Assembly: GCA_016710015.1 (NCBI GenBank) | Contig: JADJLR010000003.1 | Location: forward strand, 1-64,000 | From: Flavobacteriales bacterium | GTDB lineage: Bacteria > Bacteroidota > Bacteroidia > Flavobacteriales_F > PHOS-HE28 | Length of the DNA stretch: 64,000 nt | Reading direction: 5' to 3' | Shown: in pieces, positions 1 to 8,509 of the stretch | Position numbering within the stretch: position 1 is the stretch's first letter | Layout: every line of letters begins with the position of its first letter | Notes under the pieces: generated by a model | Seen by the model: only the letters and a program-made list of their open reading frames with translations | The model's database searches: none | What the model was told of the DNA's origin: nothing | Translations under genes and position numbers: made by a program

Positions 1-3
1 TGC

Positions 4-564
4 GCTATCAAAGAACGCTTCTCGGTATCAGATCACAGCTTTTGAAAGATCGACATCACCGCGCCCTGCAGCTATCAAAGAACGCTTCTCGGTATCAGAT
101 CACAGCCACGCCAAGCGCGGCCACCCATTGCACCTCCGCTATCAAAGAACGCTTCTCGGTATCACAGCGGCATGGGCACCAGTGTTACCGAACAGCACGC
201 TATCAAAGAACGCTTCTCGGTATCAGATCACAGCTTGTTTGTCGTTCAGGGTCACAACAGATCGGCTATCAAAGAACGCTTCTCGGTATCAGATCACAGC
301 TGTGAAGGCCAGTCAACAACGTGACCATGGTGCTATCAAAGAACGCTTCTCGGTATCAGATCACAGCTACGTCAATGATATCGAGTTCGCTTCCGATGCT
401 ATCAAAGAACGCTTCTCGGTATCAGATCACAGCCATTTCGATGAGCAATTGGAAGGCATCAGGGCTATCAAAGAACGCTTCTCGGTATCAGATCACAGCT
501 GTGACCACTCGCAGTACCTGTGCGAGGCGCTATCAAAGAACGCTTCTCGGTATCAGATCACAGC
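4..564. CRISPR. CRISPR array, 9 repeats and 8 spacers in view, open at left edge
   Basis: A 36-bp repeat starting GCTATCAAAG and ending GATCACAGC recurs at 4, 71, 138, 199, 265, 332, 398, 464 and 529. The spacers between are 29-31 bp and I see no resemblance among them. Eight copies look identical. The copy at 138-168 is 31 bp because it lost 5 bp from the ATCAGATCA segment. The array probably continues left of the window. No cas gene is present on the right, where fhs follows. A 36/30 geometry fits type II or type VI-B systems, but the repeat ends do not match the GTTG...CAAC ends typical of Cas13b, so the type is unresolved. Protein-like frames through the array are artefacts of the repeat. 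Confidence 0.95.
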
Positions 565-582
565 GGCGGTGGGCCAGGGTGA

Positions 583-629
583 CCAAGTCGGAACTTGGCC
601 AACCTGACCCGCCGCAGCCTGCGGCTTTT
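583..629 (+). terminator. hairpin plus rho-independent terminator-like tail after the last CRISPR repeat
   Basis: Just past the last repeat, CCAAGT (583-588) pairs with ACTTGG (593-598) around a 4-nt loop. GCCGC (611-615) then pairs with GCGGC (621-625) and is followed by TTTT (626-629). This is a good intrinsic terminator for + strand transcription. It could end a + strand pre-crRNA. It could instead be the 3' end of a small RNA that begins in the last repeat. Confidence 0.55.
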
Positions 630-668
630 GCATATAGGTTCATTCGTCCGCGCTTCGCGCGGCTTCAC

Positions 669-2345
669 TCAACTCAACCCACTGATCACGCCATTCGCAT
701 CGATGTCCATGCCCTCGGCCGCTGGAACGGCAGGCAGGCCCGGCATGCGCATGATCTCCCCGCAAATGGGTACTACGAAACCGGCACCTGCGGCGATCTC
801 GATGTCGCGCACCGTGATGCGGAAACCTGTGGGAGCGGCGCGCAAGCTCTTGTCGTCGCTGAAGCTGTATTGCGTTTTCGCCATGCAGATGGACACGCCA
901 TCCAAGCCCAGTTTCGAGATGCGGCGCAGGGCGACTTCGGCTTCGCCGGTGTAGTCCACACCATCGGCCCGGTAGATCTCTTTGGCGATCCGTTCGATCT
1001 TCTCCTTGATCGGCAATGTGAGGTCGTATAGCGGCTTGAAGTCGCTCGCGTTGCTGTCCACTACGCGAAGCACGGCTTCCGCAAGATCCGTCATGCCCGC
1101 ACCGCCTTTCGCGAAGCCTTGCGCGAGGACGGCCTCCACGCCGAGTTGCTTGCAGTAGGCCTTGATCATCTCGACCTCCTCGTCCGTATCCGTCGGGAAA
1201 TGGTTGATGGCCACGACGGCCTTCACGCCGAACTTGGCGATGTTCTCGATGTGGCGACCGAGGTTGGCAAGACCGGCCTTCAGCTTTTCCGGCGCAGCGT
1301 TGTTCACCTCCTTGACGTCCACACCACCGTGATAGCGCAGTGCGCGAACGGTGGCCACGATCACTGTGGCACTTGGCTTCAGGCCAGCAGCGCGGCATTT
1401 GATATCGAAGAATTTCTCGGCACCCAGATCCGCACCGAAACCTGCTTCGGTGACCACGTAGTCGCCGAGGCTGAGGCCCATTTGCGTGGCCAGTACACTG
1501 TTCACGCCTTGCGCGATGTTGGCAAAGGGACCACCGTGCAGGATCGCTGGGTTGTTCTCCAAGGTCTGCACCAAATTGGGCTTGATGGCATCCTTCAGCA
1601 ACAGCGCCATGGCTCCTTGGGCTTTCAGGTCGCGTGCATAGATCGGTGCGCGATCGAAGGTCTGACCAAGGTAGATGTCGCCGAGCCGCTTCTTGAGGTC
1701 CTCGAAGTCCGTTGCGAGGCAAAGGATCGCCATCACTTCACTGGCCGGTGTGATGTTGAATCCATCCTGGCGCGGAATGCCGTTGCCCGTGCCACCGAGG
1801 CCGATGGTGATGTCGCGCAAGGAGCGGTCGTTCATGTCCATAACGCGCTTCCATTTGATGGTACGCGGGTCGATGCCGAGGTTGTTCGTGCGGCTCTGGA
1901 GGTTGTTGTCCAGCAGTGCGGAAAGGAGGTTGTTGGCCTTTTCGATCGCGCTGAAATCACCGGTGAAGTGCAGGTTGATGTCCTCCATGGGCACCACCTG
2001 TGCATAGCCGCCACCGGCCGCACCGCCCTTCATGCCGAACACCGGACCGAGGCTGGGTTCGCGCAGCACCACCACGGTCTTCTTGCCCAACTTGTTCAGC
2101 CCTTCGCTGAGACCGATGCTGGTGGTGGTCTTCCCTTCACCGGCGGGTGTGGGTGATACTGCGGTCACCAGGATCAATTTGCTCTTGGCGACCTTCTTCT
2201 GATCGATCAGCGTGAGTGGCAGCTTGGCTTTGGTGCGTCCATACGGTTCGGCCACTTCCGGGTCGATGCCAAGTCGTTCAGCGATGGTGAAGATGGGAAG
2301 GAGTTTCGCTTTCTGGGCGATCTCGAGGTCTGAGGGGAATGCCAT
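669..2345 (-). CDS. fhs: formate--tetrahydrofolate ligase
   Basis: The 558-residue product has the usual length for this family. It makes 10-formyl-THF from formate, ATP and tetrahydrofolate in one-carbon metabolism in the cytosol. The P-loop TPAGEGKTT lies near residues 66-74, followed by the conserved REPSLGPVFG and GGAAGGGYAQV segments. I chose the ATG at 2345 because family similarity starts at MAFPSDLEIA. The frame stays open upstream for about 154 codons, but only because the 57-bp satellite there has no stop, so that extension is not real protein. The gene stands alone, with the CRISPR array beyond its 3' end. Confidence 0.95.
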   Translation of the reverse strand: MAFPSDLEIAQKAKLLPIFTIAERLGIDPEVAEPYGRTKAKLPLTLIDQKKVAKSKLILVTAVSPTPAGEGKTTTSIGLSEGLNKLGKKTVVVLREPSLGPVFGMKGGAAGGGYAQVVPMEDINLHFTGDFSAIEKANNLLSALLDNNLQSRTNNLGIDPRTIKWKRVMDMNDRSLRDITIGLGGTGNGIPRQDGFNITPASEVMAILCLATDFEDLKKRLGDIYLGQTFDRAPIYARDLKAQGAMALLLKDAIKPNLVQTLENNPAILHGGPFANIAQGVNSVLATQMGLSLGDYVVTEAGFGADLGAEKFFDIKCRAAGLKPSATVIVATVRALRYHGGVDVKEVNNAAPEKLKAGLANLGRHIENIAKFGVKAVVAINHFPTDTDEEVEMIKAYCKQLGVEAVLAQGFAKGGAGMTDLAEAVLRVVDSNASDFKPLYDLTLPIKEKIERIAKEIYRADGVDYTGEAEVALRRISKLGLDGVSICMAKTQYSFSDDKSLRAAPTGFRITVRDIEIAAGAGFVVPICGEIMRMPGLPAVPAAEGMDIDANGVISGLS

Positions 2346-2395
2346 GGTGCCAAGGTAATTATTGGGGAGGGGGAAGGTGGGGAGAAGAAGAGGGA

Positions 2396-3059
2396 AACCG
2401 CAAAGGCGCAGAGGCGCTATGTTGGGAAGGCGGGTGGTGGGTGGGGTGGGGTGGGATAACCGCAAAGACGCTAAGGCGCTAAGTTGGGATGGCGGGTGGT
2501 GGGTGGGGTGGGTTAACCGCAAAGGCGCAGAGGCGCTAGGTTGGGATGGCGGGTGGTGGCTGGGGTGGGATAACCGCAAAGGCGCAGAGGCGCTAGGTTG
2601 GGATGGCGGGTGGTGGCTGGGGTGGGATAACCGCAAAGGCGCTATGGCGCTAAGTTGGGATGGCGGGTGGTGGGTGGGGTGGGTTAACCGCAAAGGCGCT
2701 AAGGCGCTAGGTTGGGATGGCGGGTGGTGGGTGGGGTGGGATAACCGCAAAGGCGCAGAGGCGCTAGGTTGGGATGGCGGGTGGTGGCTGGGGTGGGTTA
2801 ACCGCAAAGGCGCTAAGGCGCTAGGTTGGGATGGCGGGTGGATGCTCGGGTGGGGTGGGATAACCGCAAAGACGCTAAGGCGCTAAGTTGGGATGGCGGG
2901 TGGTGGCTGGGGTGGGTTAACCGCAAAGGCGCAGAGGCGCTAGGTTGGGATGGCGGGTGGTGGGTGGGGTGGGATAACCGCAAAGACGCTAAGGCGCTAA
3001 GTTGGGATGGCGGGTGGTGGCTGGGGTGGGATAACCGCAAAGGCGCTATGGCGCAAAGT
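2396..3059. repeat. 57-bp minisatellite, about 12 copies
   Basis: The motif AACCGCAAAGGCGC recurs at 2396, 2458, 2515, 2572, 2629, 2686, 2743, 2800, 2862, 2919, 2976 and 3033, so the period is 57 bp with two longer steps of 62. Each unit joins a CGCAAAGGCGC core to a G-rich part of the kind GGGTGGTGGGTGGGG. Because 57 is divisible by 3 and no stop occurs, long frames run through on both strands (GWDGGWW-type and PSQPSASAP-type peptides). I regard these as non-coding. Units differ at a few fixed sites: aggcgcag/agacgcta, ggtgggtgg/ggtggctgg, gggataa/gggttaa. The G-runs could form quadruplexes. Confidence 0.93.
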
Positions 3060-3079
3060 TCCGCTCGGCTGGTTCAGCC

Positions 3080-3469
3080 TTATTGATCTTCGCGTAAGCC
3101 GCGCACTACTCTTCGGATACCGCGCTTGATCAGGGCCTCGTTGAAGTTGATGAGCAGACCCAGCTTCGTTCCGGATAGTTTGAGGTATGTGAGGACCTGC
3201 GCCATGTGGATGTCGTTCAAGCCATCGGTTGCCTTCACCTCCACTACGACTTTCTTTTCTACCAACAGATCGAGGCGATAGCCAAGATCAAGACGCTGGC
3301 CTTTGTAGACGACGGGTAGGGCTCGCTGCTGTTCAAACTCGATACCCACGGACCGCAGCTCTGCCGCCAAGCAATGCTCATAGATGTTCTCCAATAGACC
3401 TGGTCCCAGTTCCTTGTGTACCACGAAGGCCGCATTCACGATCACCTTGCTCAGTTCGTTCTCGGTCAT
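3080..3469 (-). CDS. GxxExxY protein (PD-(D/E)XK-like)
   Basis: The 129-residue product carries the family signature GPGLLENIYE near residues 22-31. Later it has LDLLVEKKVVVEVKA, which resembles the D...E-x-K core of PD-(D/E)XK nucleases, and ends in a typical LINFNEALIKRGIRRVV segment. The length is normal for the family. The function is not established, and nuclease activity is only inferred from the fold. The gene sits between the 57-bp satellite at its 3' end and a set of direct repeats that contain copies of its own 5' end. That setting suggests a small repeat-associated unit rather than an operon member. Confidence 0.85.
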   Translation of the reverse strand: MTENELSKVIVNAAFVVHKELGPGLLENIYEHCLAAELRSVGIEFEQQRALPVVYKGQRLDLGYRLDLLVEKKVVVEVKATDGLNDIHMAQVLTYLKLSGTKLGLLINFNEALIKRGIRRVVRGLREDQ

Positions 3470-3752
3470 CTTCGAGCCTCGCTAAATTTGAATTCCGAAA
3501 CTCTTAGCGCCGCCTTTGCGGTTCCCTTCCACCACGAAGGACGCTTTCCGCAGATCACCTTGCTCAATTCATTCTCGGTCATCAGCAGTCCGCTTCAAGG
3601 TTCCAGCAAACAAGACCCGCATCCCCTTTGCGCCTTCGCGCCTTTGCGGTTCCCTTCCACCACGAAGGACGCTTTCCGCAGATCACCTTGCTCAGTTCGT
3701 TCTCGGTCATCTTCGAGCCTCGCTAAATTTGAACTCCGAAACTCTTAGCGCC
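3440..3752. repeat. mosaic direct repeats copied from the GxxExxY 5' end
   Basis: The segment 3440-3511, covering the first codons of the GxxExxY gene and its upstream DNA, is repeated at 3681-3752 with one clear mismatch. A second 63-bp pair, 3521-3583 and 3649-3711, begins GTTCCCTTCCACCACGAAGG and also runs into the same gene start. Its inner CTTTCCGCAGATCACC resembles the 3' end of aroA (GCTTTCCGCAGGTCATCC, about 3790). Cores of the CGCCTTTGCGGTT type, shared with the satellite, sit at the joints near 3511, 3640 and 3752. I see no gene in 3470-3760. Confidence 0.85.
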
Positions 3753-3760
3753 TTTGCGCC

Positions 3761-4981
3761 TTAGCGGTTCTCTACCACACTATACCCCGCTTTCCGCAGG
3801 TCATCCCAATATCCGGGATAGCTCTTGTCCACCACGCCGGGATCCTTGATGGTGACACTTTCCACCAACAGTGCCATGGGAGCCAGTGACAGCGCCATGC
3901 GGTGGTCGATGTCCGGATCGAAGGTGTACGCACCTTTCTGCAGGATAGAGCCGCCTTGGATGAAGGTCCCTCCGCGATGACCGGCGGTACAACCCAAGGT
4001 ACTCAATGCGGCCGCCACGGCTTGGAGGCGATCGGTCTCCTTCACTACCAAGTTGTCCAATCCGGTGTATGCGCCCAGTTCCCCGCGTCCGGCCACTGTG
4101 AAGGCCAAGGGTTGGAAAAGGTCCGGCACATGTTTCAAGTCCAGTGGTTCGTTGGGGCGGGGCTCTGCGTCGGTCCGGTACTTCAGCAGGATACCGTTCT
4201 TGTCCGCGACGACCTCCACCCAGGGTGCCCACAGTTTGGCGGCTTCGCGGTCGCCCTGCAAGGTCTCCATGGTCAAACCGGGCAGGGCCACTTGCGCGCC
4301 GGGGTCCAGTGCCACTTGTTCGAACCAGAAAGCCGCGCTGCTCCAATCCGGTGGAACTTGGTACGGCACCGCTTGGTAGTCACTTGGGGGCACGTGTACG
4401 CCATCCAAGGTCAAGCTGGGCCGCACACCGAAATGGTCCAGCATTTTCAAGGTCATGCTCACGAAGGGTTCGCTCAGGCGCGTTCCGGTCCATTTCAGGT
4501 CCAATCCTTCCTGCAAACGAGGGGCGATCAGGACCAAGGCGCTGAGGTACTGGCTGCTGATCGGCGAATCGAAGTGAACGGCACCGCCCTTCATCTTCCT
4601 ACCGCGCACCCGATAGCCTTTGGATGTCTTCTTGATGTCCGCGCCCAAGGTCCGGAGGGCTTCCACGAGGTCATCATGCGGCCGCTCCAACAACCGAGGT
4701 ATCCCGGTGATCAGGTGTTCTTCTCCATCCTGGACAGCGGCCCACGCGAGGAGGAATCGGAAGGTGGTCCCCCCGGCACCGCAATCCATGGTATGCGGTC
4801 GATCGCGCAGCAACGTGTGCATCACGCGTGTATCGTCCCCATCGCTCAAGGCGGACACCAGCGAAAGGTCGTCGAGGAGGGAGGTGATCAGCAGGGCTCT
4901 GTTGCTTACGCTCTTGGAGTGCGGCAACTGGACCGTGGCATCCAACGGACGGGCCGGTCGGCGAATAGTGATCGAAGGCAT
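3761..4981 (-). CDS. aroA: 3-phosphoshikimate 1-carboxyvinyltransferase (EPSP synthase)
   Basis: The 406-residue product would join shikimate-3-phosphate and PEP in the sixth step of the shikimate pathway. The substrate-binding motif PHSKSVSNR lies near residues 20-28. Also seen are CGAGGTTFRF (the GNAGTA-like loop), SSQYLSALVLIAP, DWSSAAFWFE, KETDRL and DHRMALSLA. I chose the ATG at 4981 (MPSITIRRPARP). The frame reads 17 codons further upstream without family resemblance. aroB lies about 100 bp upstream on the same strand, so the two are likely co-transcribed. Confidence 0.93.
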   Translation of the reverse strand: MPSITIRRPARPLDATVQLPHSKSVSNRALLITSLLDDLSLVSALSDGDDTRVMHTLLRDRPHTMDCGAGGTTFRFLLAWAAVQDGEEHLITGIPRLLERPHDDLVEALRTLGADIKKTSKGYRVRGRKMKGGAVHFDSPISSQYLSALVLIAPRLQEGLDLKWTGTRLSEPFVSMTLKMLDHFGVRPSLTLDGVHVPPSDYQAVPYQVPPDWSSAAFWFEQVALDPGAQVALPGLTMETLQGDREAAKLWAPWVEVVADKNGILLKYRTDAEPRPNEPLDLKHVPDLFQPLAFTVAGRGELGAYTGLDNLVVKETDRLQAVAAALSTLGCTAGHRGGTFIQGGSILQKGAYTFDPDIDHRMALSLAPMALLVESVTIKDPGVVDKSYPGYWDDLRKAGYSVVENR

Positions 4982-5088
4982 TCCGGACAAAGAAAAGGCG
5001 GATCCAGCACGCGAAGAGATCGGACGATGCATACGATAAGGTTCACTGCTCTAACGGGATGGACGCATGGATGTGAACAGGGTTGCCA

Positions 5089-6186
5089 TTATGCCCGCAC
5101 CAACAGCCGGTAATGTTCCAAGGCTTCTTGCACCTGGGCAGCGCTGACAGGCACATCCACCTTGGCCTGGCCGATGGCTGTAAGGAGAGTGAAGCGAAAT
5201 TGGCCACTCACGTTCTTCTTGTCGTTGCGCATCAGTTCGATCATGCGATGATTTTCGGCACTATCGAAACGGTAGGGTTTGTAGAGTTGCAACAGCAGCT
5301 GGGTGATGCGGTCATAACTCTCCCGATCCAGCAGGTCCATACGCCAACTCAACCACGCCTCGCACACCATGCCAATGGCGACCGCCTCGCCGTGCAGGAG
5401 CATGCGTCGGGGGCTTTCCCAGGAATGTGCCTCCACCCCGTGGCCGATGGTATGGCCGAAGTTGAGCACCTTCCGAAGGCCGGATTCCCTCGGATCCTGC
5501 TGGACCACCTCGGCTTTGATCGCGGCGGAACGGTACACCAGTGGGGCCAGCGCATCGATGTCGTGCAAGGCCGATGCGGCAATGGCCTCCCAATGCGAGG
5601 CATCCCATACCAGACCGTGTTTGATCATCTCCGCCAAGCCATTCAGCAATTCGCGTTTCCCCAAGCTCTTCAGGAAAGGCATGTGGATGTACACGCCCAA
5701 GGGGTCGTGGAATACGCCTACCATGTTCTTTACACCGCCCAGATCCACGCCGGTCTTGCCACCGATGGAGGCATCCACCATGCCAAGCAGGCTGGTCGGC
5801 ACGTGTACGCATGCGATACCGCGCTTGTAGGTGCCCGCGACGAAGCCCCCGAGGTCCGTGACCACCCCGCCACCCAGGCACACCAAGAGCGCTTGCCGAT
5901 CCGCTGCATGGTTGGCCAAATGCTGCCAGATGCCCGCGCAGACCGCCAAGTCCTTGCTGCCTTCGCCACCCGGCACGGAGAGGGTGCGCGCATCGCGTAA
6001 ATGTGGCACCCGGGCCAACAATTCGGGCAAACACTGGCGCATGGTATTGACATCGCCCAGAATGAAGAGCGCGGTCGCATCCGCTTTGCCCAACGCACGA
6101 TCCAGTGCACGCAAGGAATCGCGGCCCAGCACCACACGGTGGCCGCCCGCTTCGATCTCCTGCACGTCTTGGGATGGTGAACCCAT
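5089..6186 (-). CDS. aroB: 3-dehydroquinate synthase
   Basis: The 365-residue product converts DAHP to 3-dehydroquinate, the second shikimate step, using NAD and a divalent metal. The glycine-rich NAD site is at about 105-122 (GGGVVTDLGGFVAGTYKRG). The metal-ligand regions are AEMIKHG (E near 186), FGHTIGHG (243-250) and LHGEAVAIGM (264-273). The ATG at 6186 gives the normal length. An in-frame extension to 6315 overlaps the divergent proline dehydrogenase and looks spurious. Only about 50 bp separate the two divergent starts, so the promoters must be packed together. Confidence 0.94.
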   Translation of the reverse strand: MGSPSQDVQEIEAGGHRVVLGRDSLRALDRALGKADATALFILGDVNTMRQCLPELLARVPHLRDARTLSVPGGEGSKDLAVCAGIWQHLANHAADRQALLVCLGGGVVTDLGGFVAGTYKRGIACVHVPTSLLGMVDASIGGKTGVDLGGVKNMVGVFHDPLGVYIHMPFLKSLGKRELLNGLAEMIKHGLVWDASHWEAIAASALHDIDALAPLVYRSAAIKAEVVQQDPRESGLRKVLNFGHTIGHGVEAHSWESPRRMLLHGEAVAIGMVCEAWLSWRMDLLDRESYDRITQLLLQLYKPYRFDSAENHRMIELMRNDKKNVSGQFRFTLLTAIGQAKVDVPVSAAQVQEALEHYRLLVRA

Positions 6187-6235
6187 TGCTACTTTTGGCG
6201 GCCCGTCGTCCAAATTAACGAAGTAACCGCGAACC

Positions 6236-7444
6236 GTGTCGACCTCCACTCCCCCTGCACCTGCCGCCACCGCCCTCCCGGACCTTGGGAACACGCGGAT
6301 CGCCTTCGCCGCCAAGAGCGATCACGAACTGTGGAAAGCCTATTGGTTGTTCCGCATCATCGGCACATCGTGGCTCACCACCTTGGGCAGCACGTGCAGC
6401 CGGATCGCGCTGACGCTGCACTTGCCGGTGAAGGGGCTGATCAAGGCCACCATCTTCAAGCAATTCTGCGGGGGCGAGACCGTGGAAGAATGCCTGCACA
6501 CGGCCACCAAACTGGCCCAAAGCGGCGTGGGCTCCATCCTGGACCACAGCGTGGAAGGGCAGGACGATGAGGACGAGTTGGATGCCACGGTGACCGAAGT
6601 GCTGCGCACCGTGGCGGTGAACAAGACGCGCACCGATCTTCCCTATTGCGTGTTCAAGCCGACCGGTATCAGCCGGACGGAATTGCTGCGGATCGTGAGC
6701 AGCGGTCGGGCGCTTACGGCCGCCGAACAAGTGGAATGGCAACGGGTGGAACAACGCATGGAGCGCCTGTGCCGTGCCGCCCACGATGCCGATGCACGCC
6801 TGTTGGTGGATGCCGAAGAGAGTTGGCTGCAACCCGCCATCGATGGGTTGGTGCAGGAGATGATGGAACGCTACAACGGCAAGAAGGCCGTCGTCTTCAA
6901 CACCGTTCAATTGTATCGGCACGACCGTTTGGCCTTCTTGCGTGAAAGCCATGCACAGGCTGTGGCGAAGGGCTACTACCTGGGCATGAAGCTGGTGCGC
7001 GGGGCGTACATGGAAAAGGAACGTGAACGCGCAGAGGAACAGGGCTACCCATCGCCGATCCACGCCAACAAAGCAGATGCGGACCGCGACTACGATGCTG
7101 CACTGCAGTATTGCGTGGACCATCTGGATCGCATCGCTGTATGCGTAGGTACGCACAATGAGCAGAGCACACTCCTGATGGCCCAGCTGATGCAAGCACG
7201 AGGTCTGCCTCACCAGGACGACCGCATCTGGTACGGGCAACTCCTGGGCATGAGCGATCATATCAGCTTCAACATGTCATCCGCTGGCTACAACGTGTGC
7301 AAATACCTGCCCTACGGACCGGTGCGCAAAGTGCTGCCCTACTTGATCCGGCGTGCCGAGGAGAACACCAGTGTAAAAGGCCAGACCGGACGCGAGATCC
7401 GCCTGATCGGTACGGAACGGAAGCGGAGAAAGGGCCAGGCTTGA
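6236..7444 (+). CDS. proline dehydrogenase
   Basis: The 402-residue single-domain enzyme would oxidise proline to pyrroline-5-carboxylate with FAD. Family motifs include LVDAEESW (near 190), KLVRGAYMEKER (252-263, with RGAY at 255-258), IHANKADADRDYD and VGTHNEQS. The C-terminus has YLPYGPVRKVLPYLIRRAEEN, which is characteristic. There is no fused aldehyde dehydrogenase domain, as is usual in Bacteroidota. The start is a GTG at 6236, and no better ATG lies between it and the divergent aroB. A hairpin terminator follows. Confidence 0.93.
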   Translation: MSTSTPPAPAATALPDLGNTRIAFAAKSDHELWKAYWLFRIIGTSWLTTLGSTCSRIALTLHLPVKGLIKATIFKQFCGGETVEECLHTATKLAQSGVGSILDHSVEGQDDEDELDATVTEVLRTVAVNKTRTDLPYCVFKPTGISRTELLRIVSSGRALTAAEQVEWQRVEQRMERLCRAAHDADARLLVDAEESWLQPAIDGLVQEMMERYNGKKAVVFNTVQLYRHDRLAFLRESHAQAVAKGYYLGMKLVRGAYMEKERERAEEQGYPSPIHANKADADRDYDAALQYCVDHLDRIAVCVGTHNEQSTLLMAQLMQARGLPHQDDRIWYGQLLGMSDHISFNMSSAGYNVCKYLPYGPVRKVLPYLIRRAEENTSVKGQTGREIRLIGTERKRRKGQA

Positions 7445-7460
7445 CGATGTCAAAAAGAAA

Positions 7461-7490
7461 CACGGCCCCGACACTTCTGCCGGAGCCGTG
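7461..7490. terminator. bidirectional terminator-like hairpin between convergent genes
   Basis: CACGGC (7461-7466) pairs with GCCGTG (7485-7490), and the inner CCG/CGG extends the stem after one mismatch. It sits in the 66-bp gap between proline dehydrogenase and the convergent S74 gene. A-rich DNA (AAAAAGAAA) precedes it, giving a T-run in the minus-strand direction. Confidence 0.55.
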
Positions 7491-7510
7491 CAATTTGGTT
7501 GGTCGCGGAT

Positions 7511-8509
7511 CTAGCGGTTCACTTTCACCGCCTTCTTCACCACCGGTTGGCCATCCAACAGCAAGGTCACGTAGTAGATGCCTGCGGCCAGATATGCCGT
7601 GTTCCACTCATACTGGTAGCTACCGCTCTCCAAGTTGGCCTCTTGCAGCACACGCAATTGCTTGCCATCGGCGCTGTTCGCCATAAGCTGTGAGCGTCCA
7701 CTGCGCTCCAGCATATAGAACACCGTGGTGCTTTCGCTGAATGGGTTCGGCTGGATGCGCAGTTTGCGGTCGCCTTCGGTATCGTGCAACTCCGGTACGT
7801 TGTTGATGCCACCTTCGCGTAGGCCATCCGGGGTTGGGCGGTTGCAGCACTCGGCAAGGAGTTGCTCCATGTGGTCGATGCGGGTGCGTTGCTCTTCCAG
7901 GAGGTTCCGTAGATCCTGCATTTCCGACGCTTCCTGTGCAACGGAAGCGGTGACCTCAGAAATGGTCTGTTGCTGCTCCTTTACCGCCGCGATCAATACC
8001 GGAATGAAACCGTTGTAGTTGATGGCCAAGTGGCTGGTGGCTTCGGCCACCATCGTGCCCGTGGTATCGTATTCCGCTGGAATAGGAACCCGTTCCACCA
8101 GTTCCGGCAGAACCTCCTGCACCTCTGGGGCCATCAAGCCCAATTGCCTGCCGGGAGGCATTTGCATGTGCGGGTGTTGCTGCGGAATGAACTCGTAGGA
8201 CTTGGGTTGCAGGGCTGCGATCAGCTCGCGCGCATTGGTGATGTCCTCCACGTTGGTCTTCAATGAAGCATCGGAGGTGACCAGCACATTGCCGTTCACG
8301 TAGGCGTTGCTGGAAATGCGGACCATGCCTTGGAAGTAGCCCGCCCAGCTACCTAGAGCCCCGGTCGAATTAGTATCCGTATACACCACCGGGGAGGTGC
8401 CGTATACCCCAGCGCGGAATGTCGTGGCCGGATCGGTATTCGCGACCGAACCATGAACACCATAGGCGTTCGTGATCGCACCGGTACCTTGAGCACTCAC
8501 CAAACCCAT
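7511..8509 (-). CDS. C-terminal part of S74-type secreted protein (peptidase S74, coiled coil, T9SS domain)
   Basis: This 332-residue frame holds SDASLKTNVEDI...LIAALQPKSYEF, the start of an intramolecular chaperone/auto-processing domain (peptidase S74), near residues 76-105. The domain continues with LGLMAPEVQEVLPELV. A coiled coil follows (about 165-215, EQQQTISEVTASVAQ...), and the end is a T9SS type A sorting domain (RIQPNPFSESTTVFYMLE...GIYYVTLLLDGQPVV). The ATG at 8509 is probably not a true start. The frame is open upstream and continues the glycine-rich repeats of the neighbouring frame, so this is the second half of a broken or mis-sequenced gene. Confidence 0.8.
   Translation of the reverse strand: MGLVSAQGTGAITNAYGVHGSVANTDPATTFRAGVYGTSPVVYTDTNSTGALGSWAGYFQGMVRISSNAYVNGNVLVTSDASLKTNVEDITNARELIAALQPKSYEFIPQQHPHMQMPPGRQLGLMAPEVQEVLPELVERVPIPAEYDTTGTMVAEATSHLAINYNGFIPVLIAAVKEQQQTISEVTASVAQEASEMQDLRNLLEEQRTRIDHMEQLLAECCNRPTPDGLREGGINNVPELHDTEGDRKLRIQPNPFSESTTVFYMLERSGRSQLMANSADGKQLRVLQEANLESGSYQYEWNTAYLAAGIYYVTLLLDGQPVVKKAVKVNR

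Noticed and set aside
42..1031. Long + strand reading frames with YQRTLLGIRSQ / LSKNASRYQIT repeats
   Set aside because: They arise from the CRISPR repeat, whose period of about 66-67 bp keeps frames open, and from antisense of fhs.
2346..3086. GWDGGWW-type + strand frames and the minus-strand extension of fhs
   Set aside because: The 57-bp unit is stop-free in these frames. Composition is repeat-driven and homology to the ligase starts only at 2345.
3902..5113. Long + strand frame opposite aroA, and similar long frames opposite fhs, aroB, porX, trkH, hutU and pheT
   Set aside because: Antisense shadows of GC-rich genes with clear homology on the other strand; no motifs of their own.
7841..8509. 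S74 C-terminal frame as an independent gene starting at 8509
   Set aside because: No signal peptide at its start and it continues the repeat pattern of the upstream frame, so it is half of one gene.
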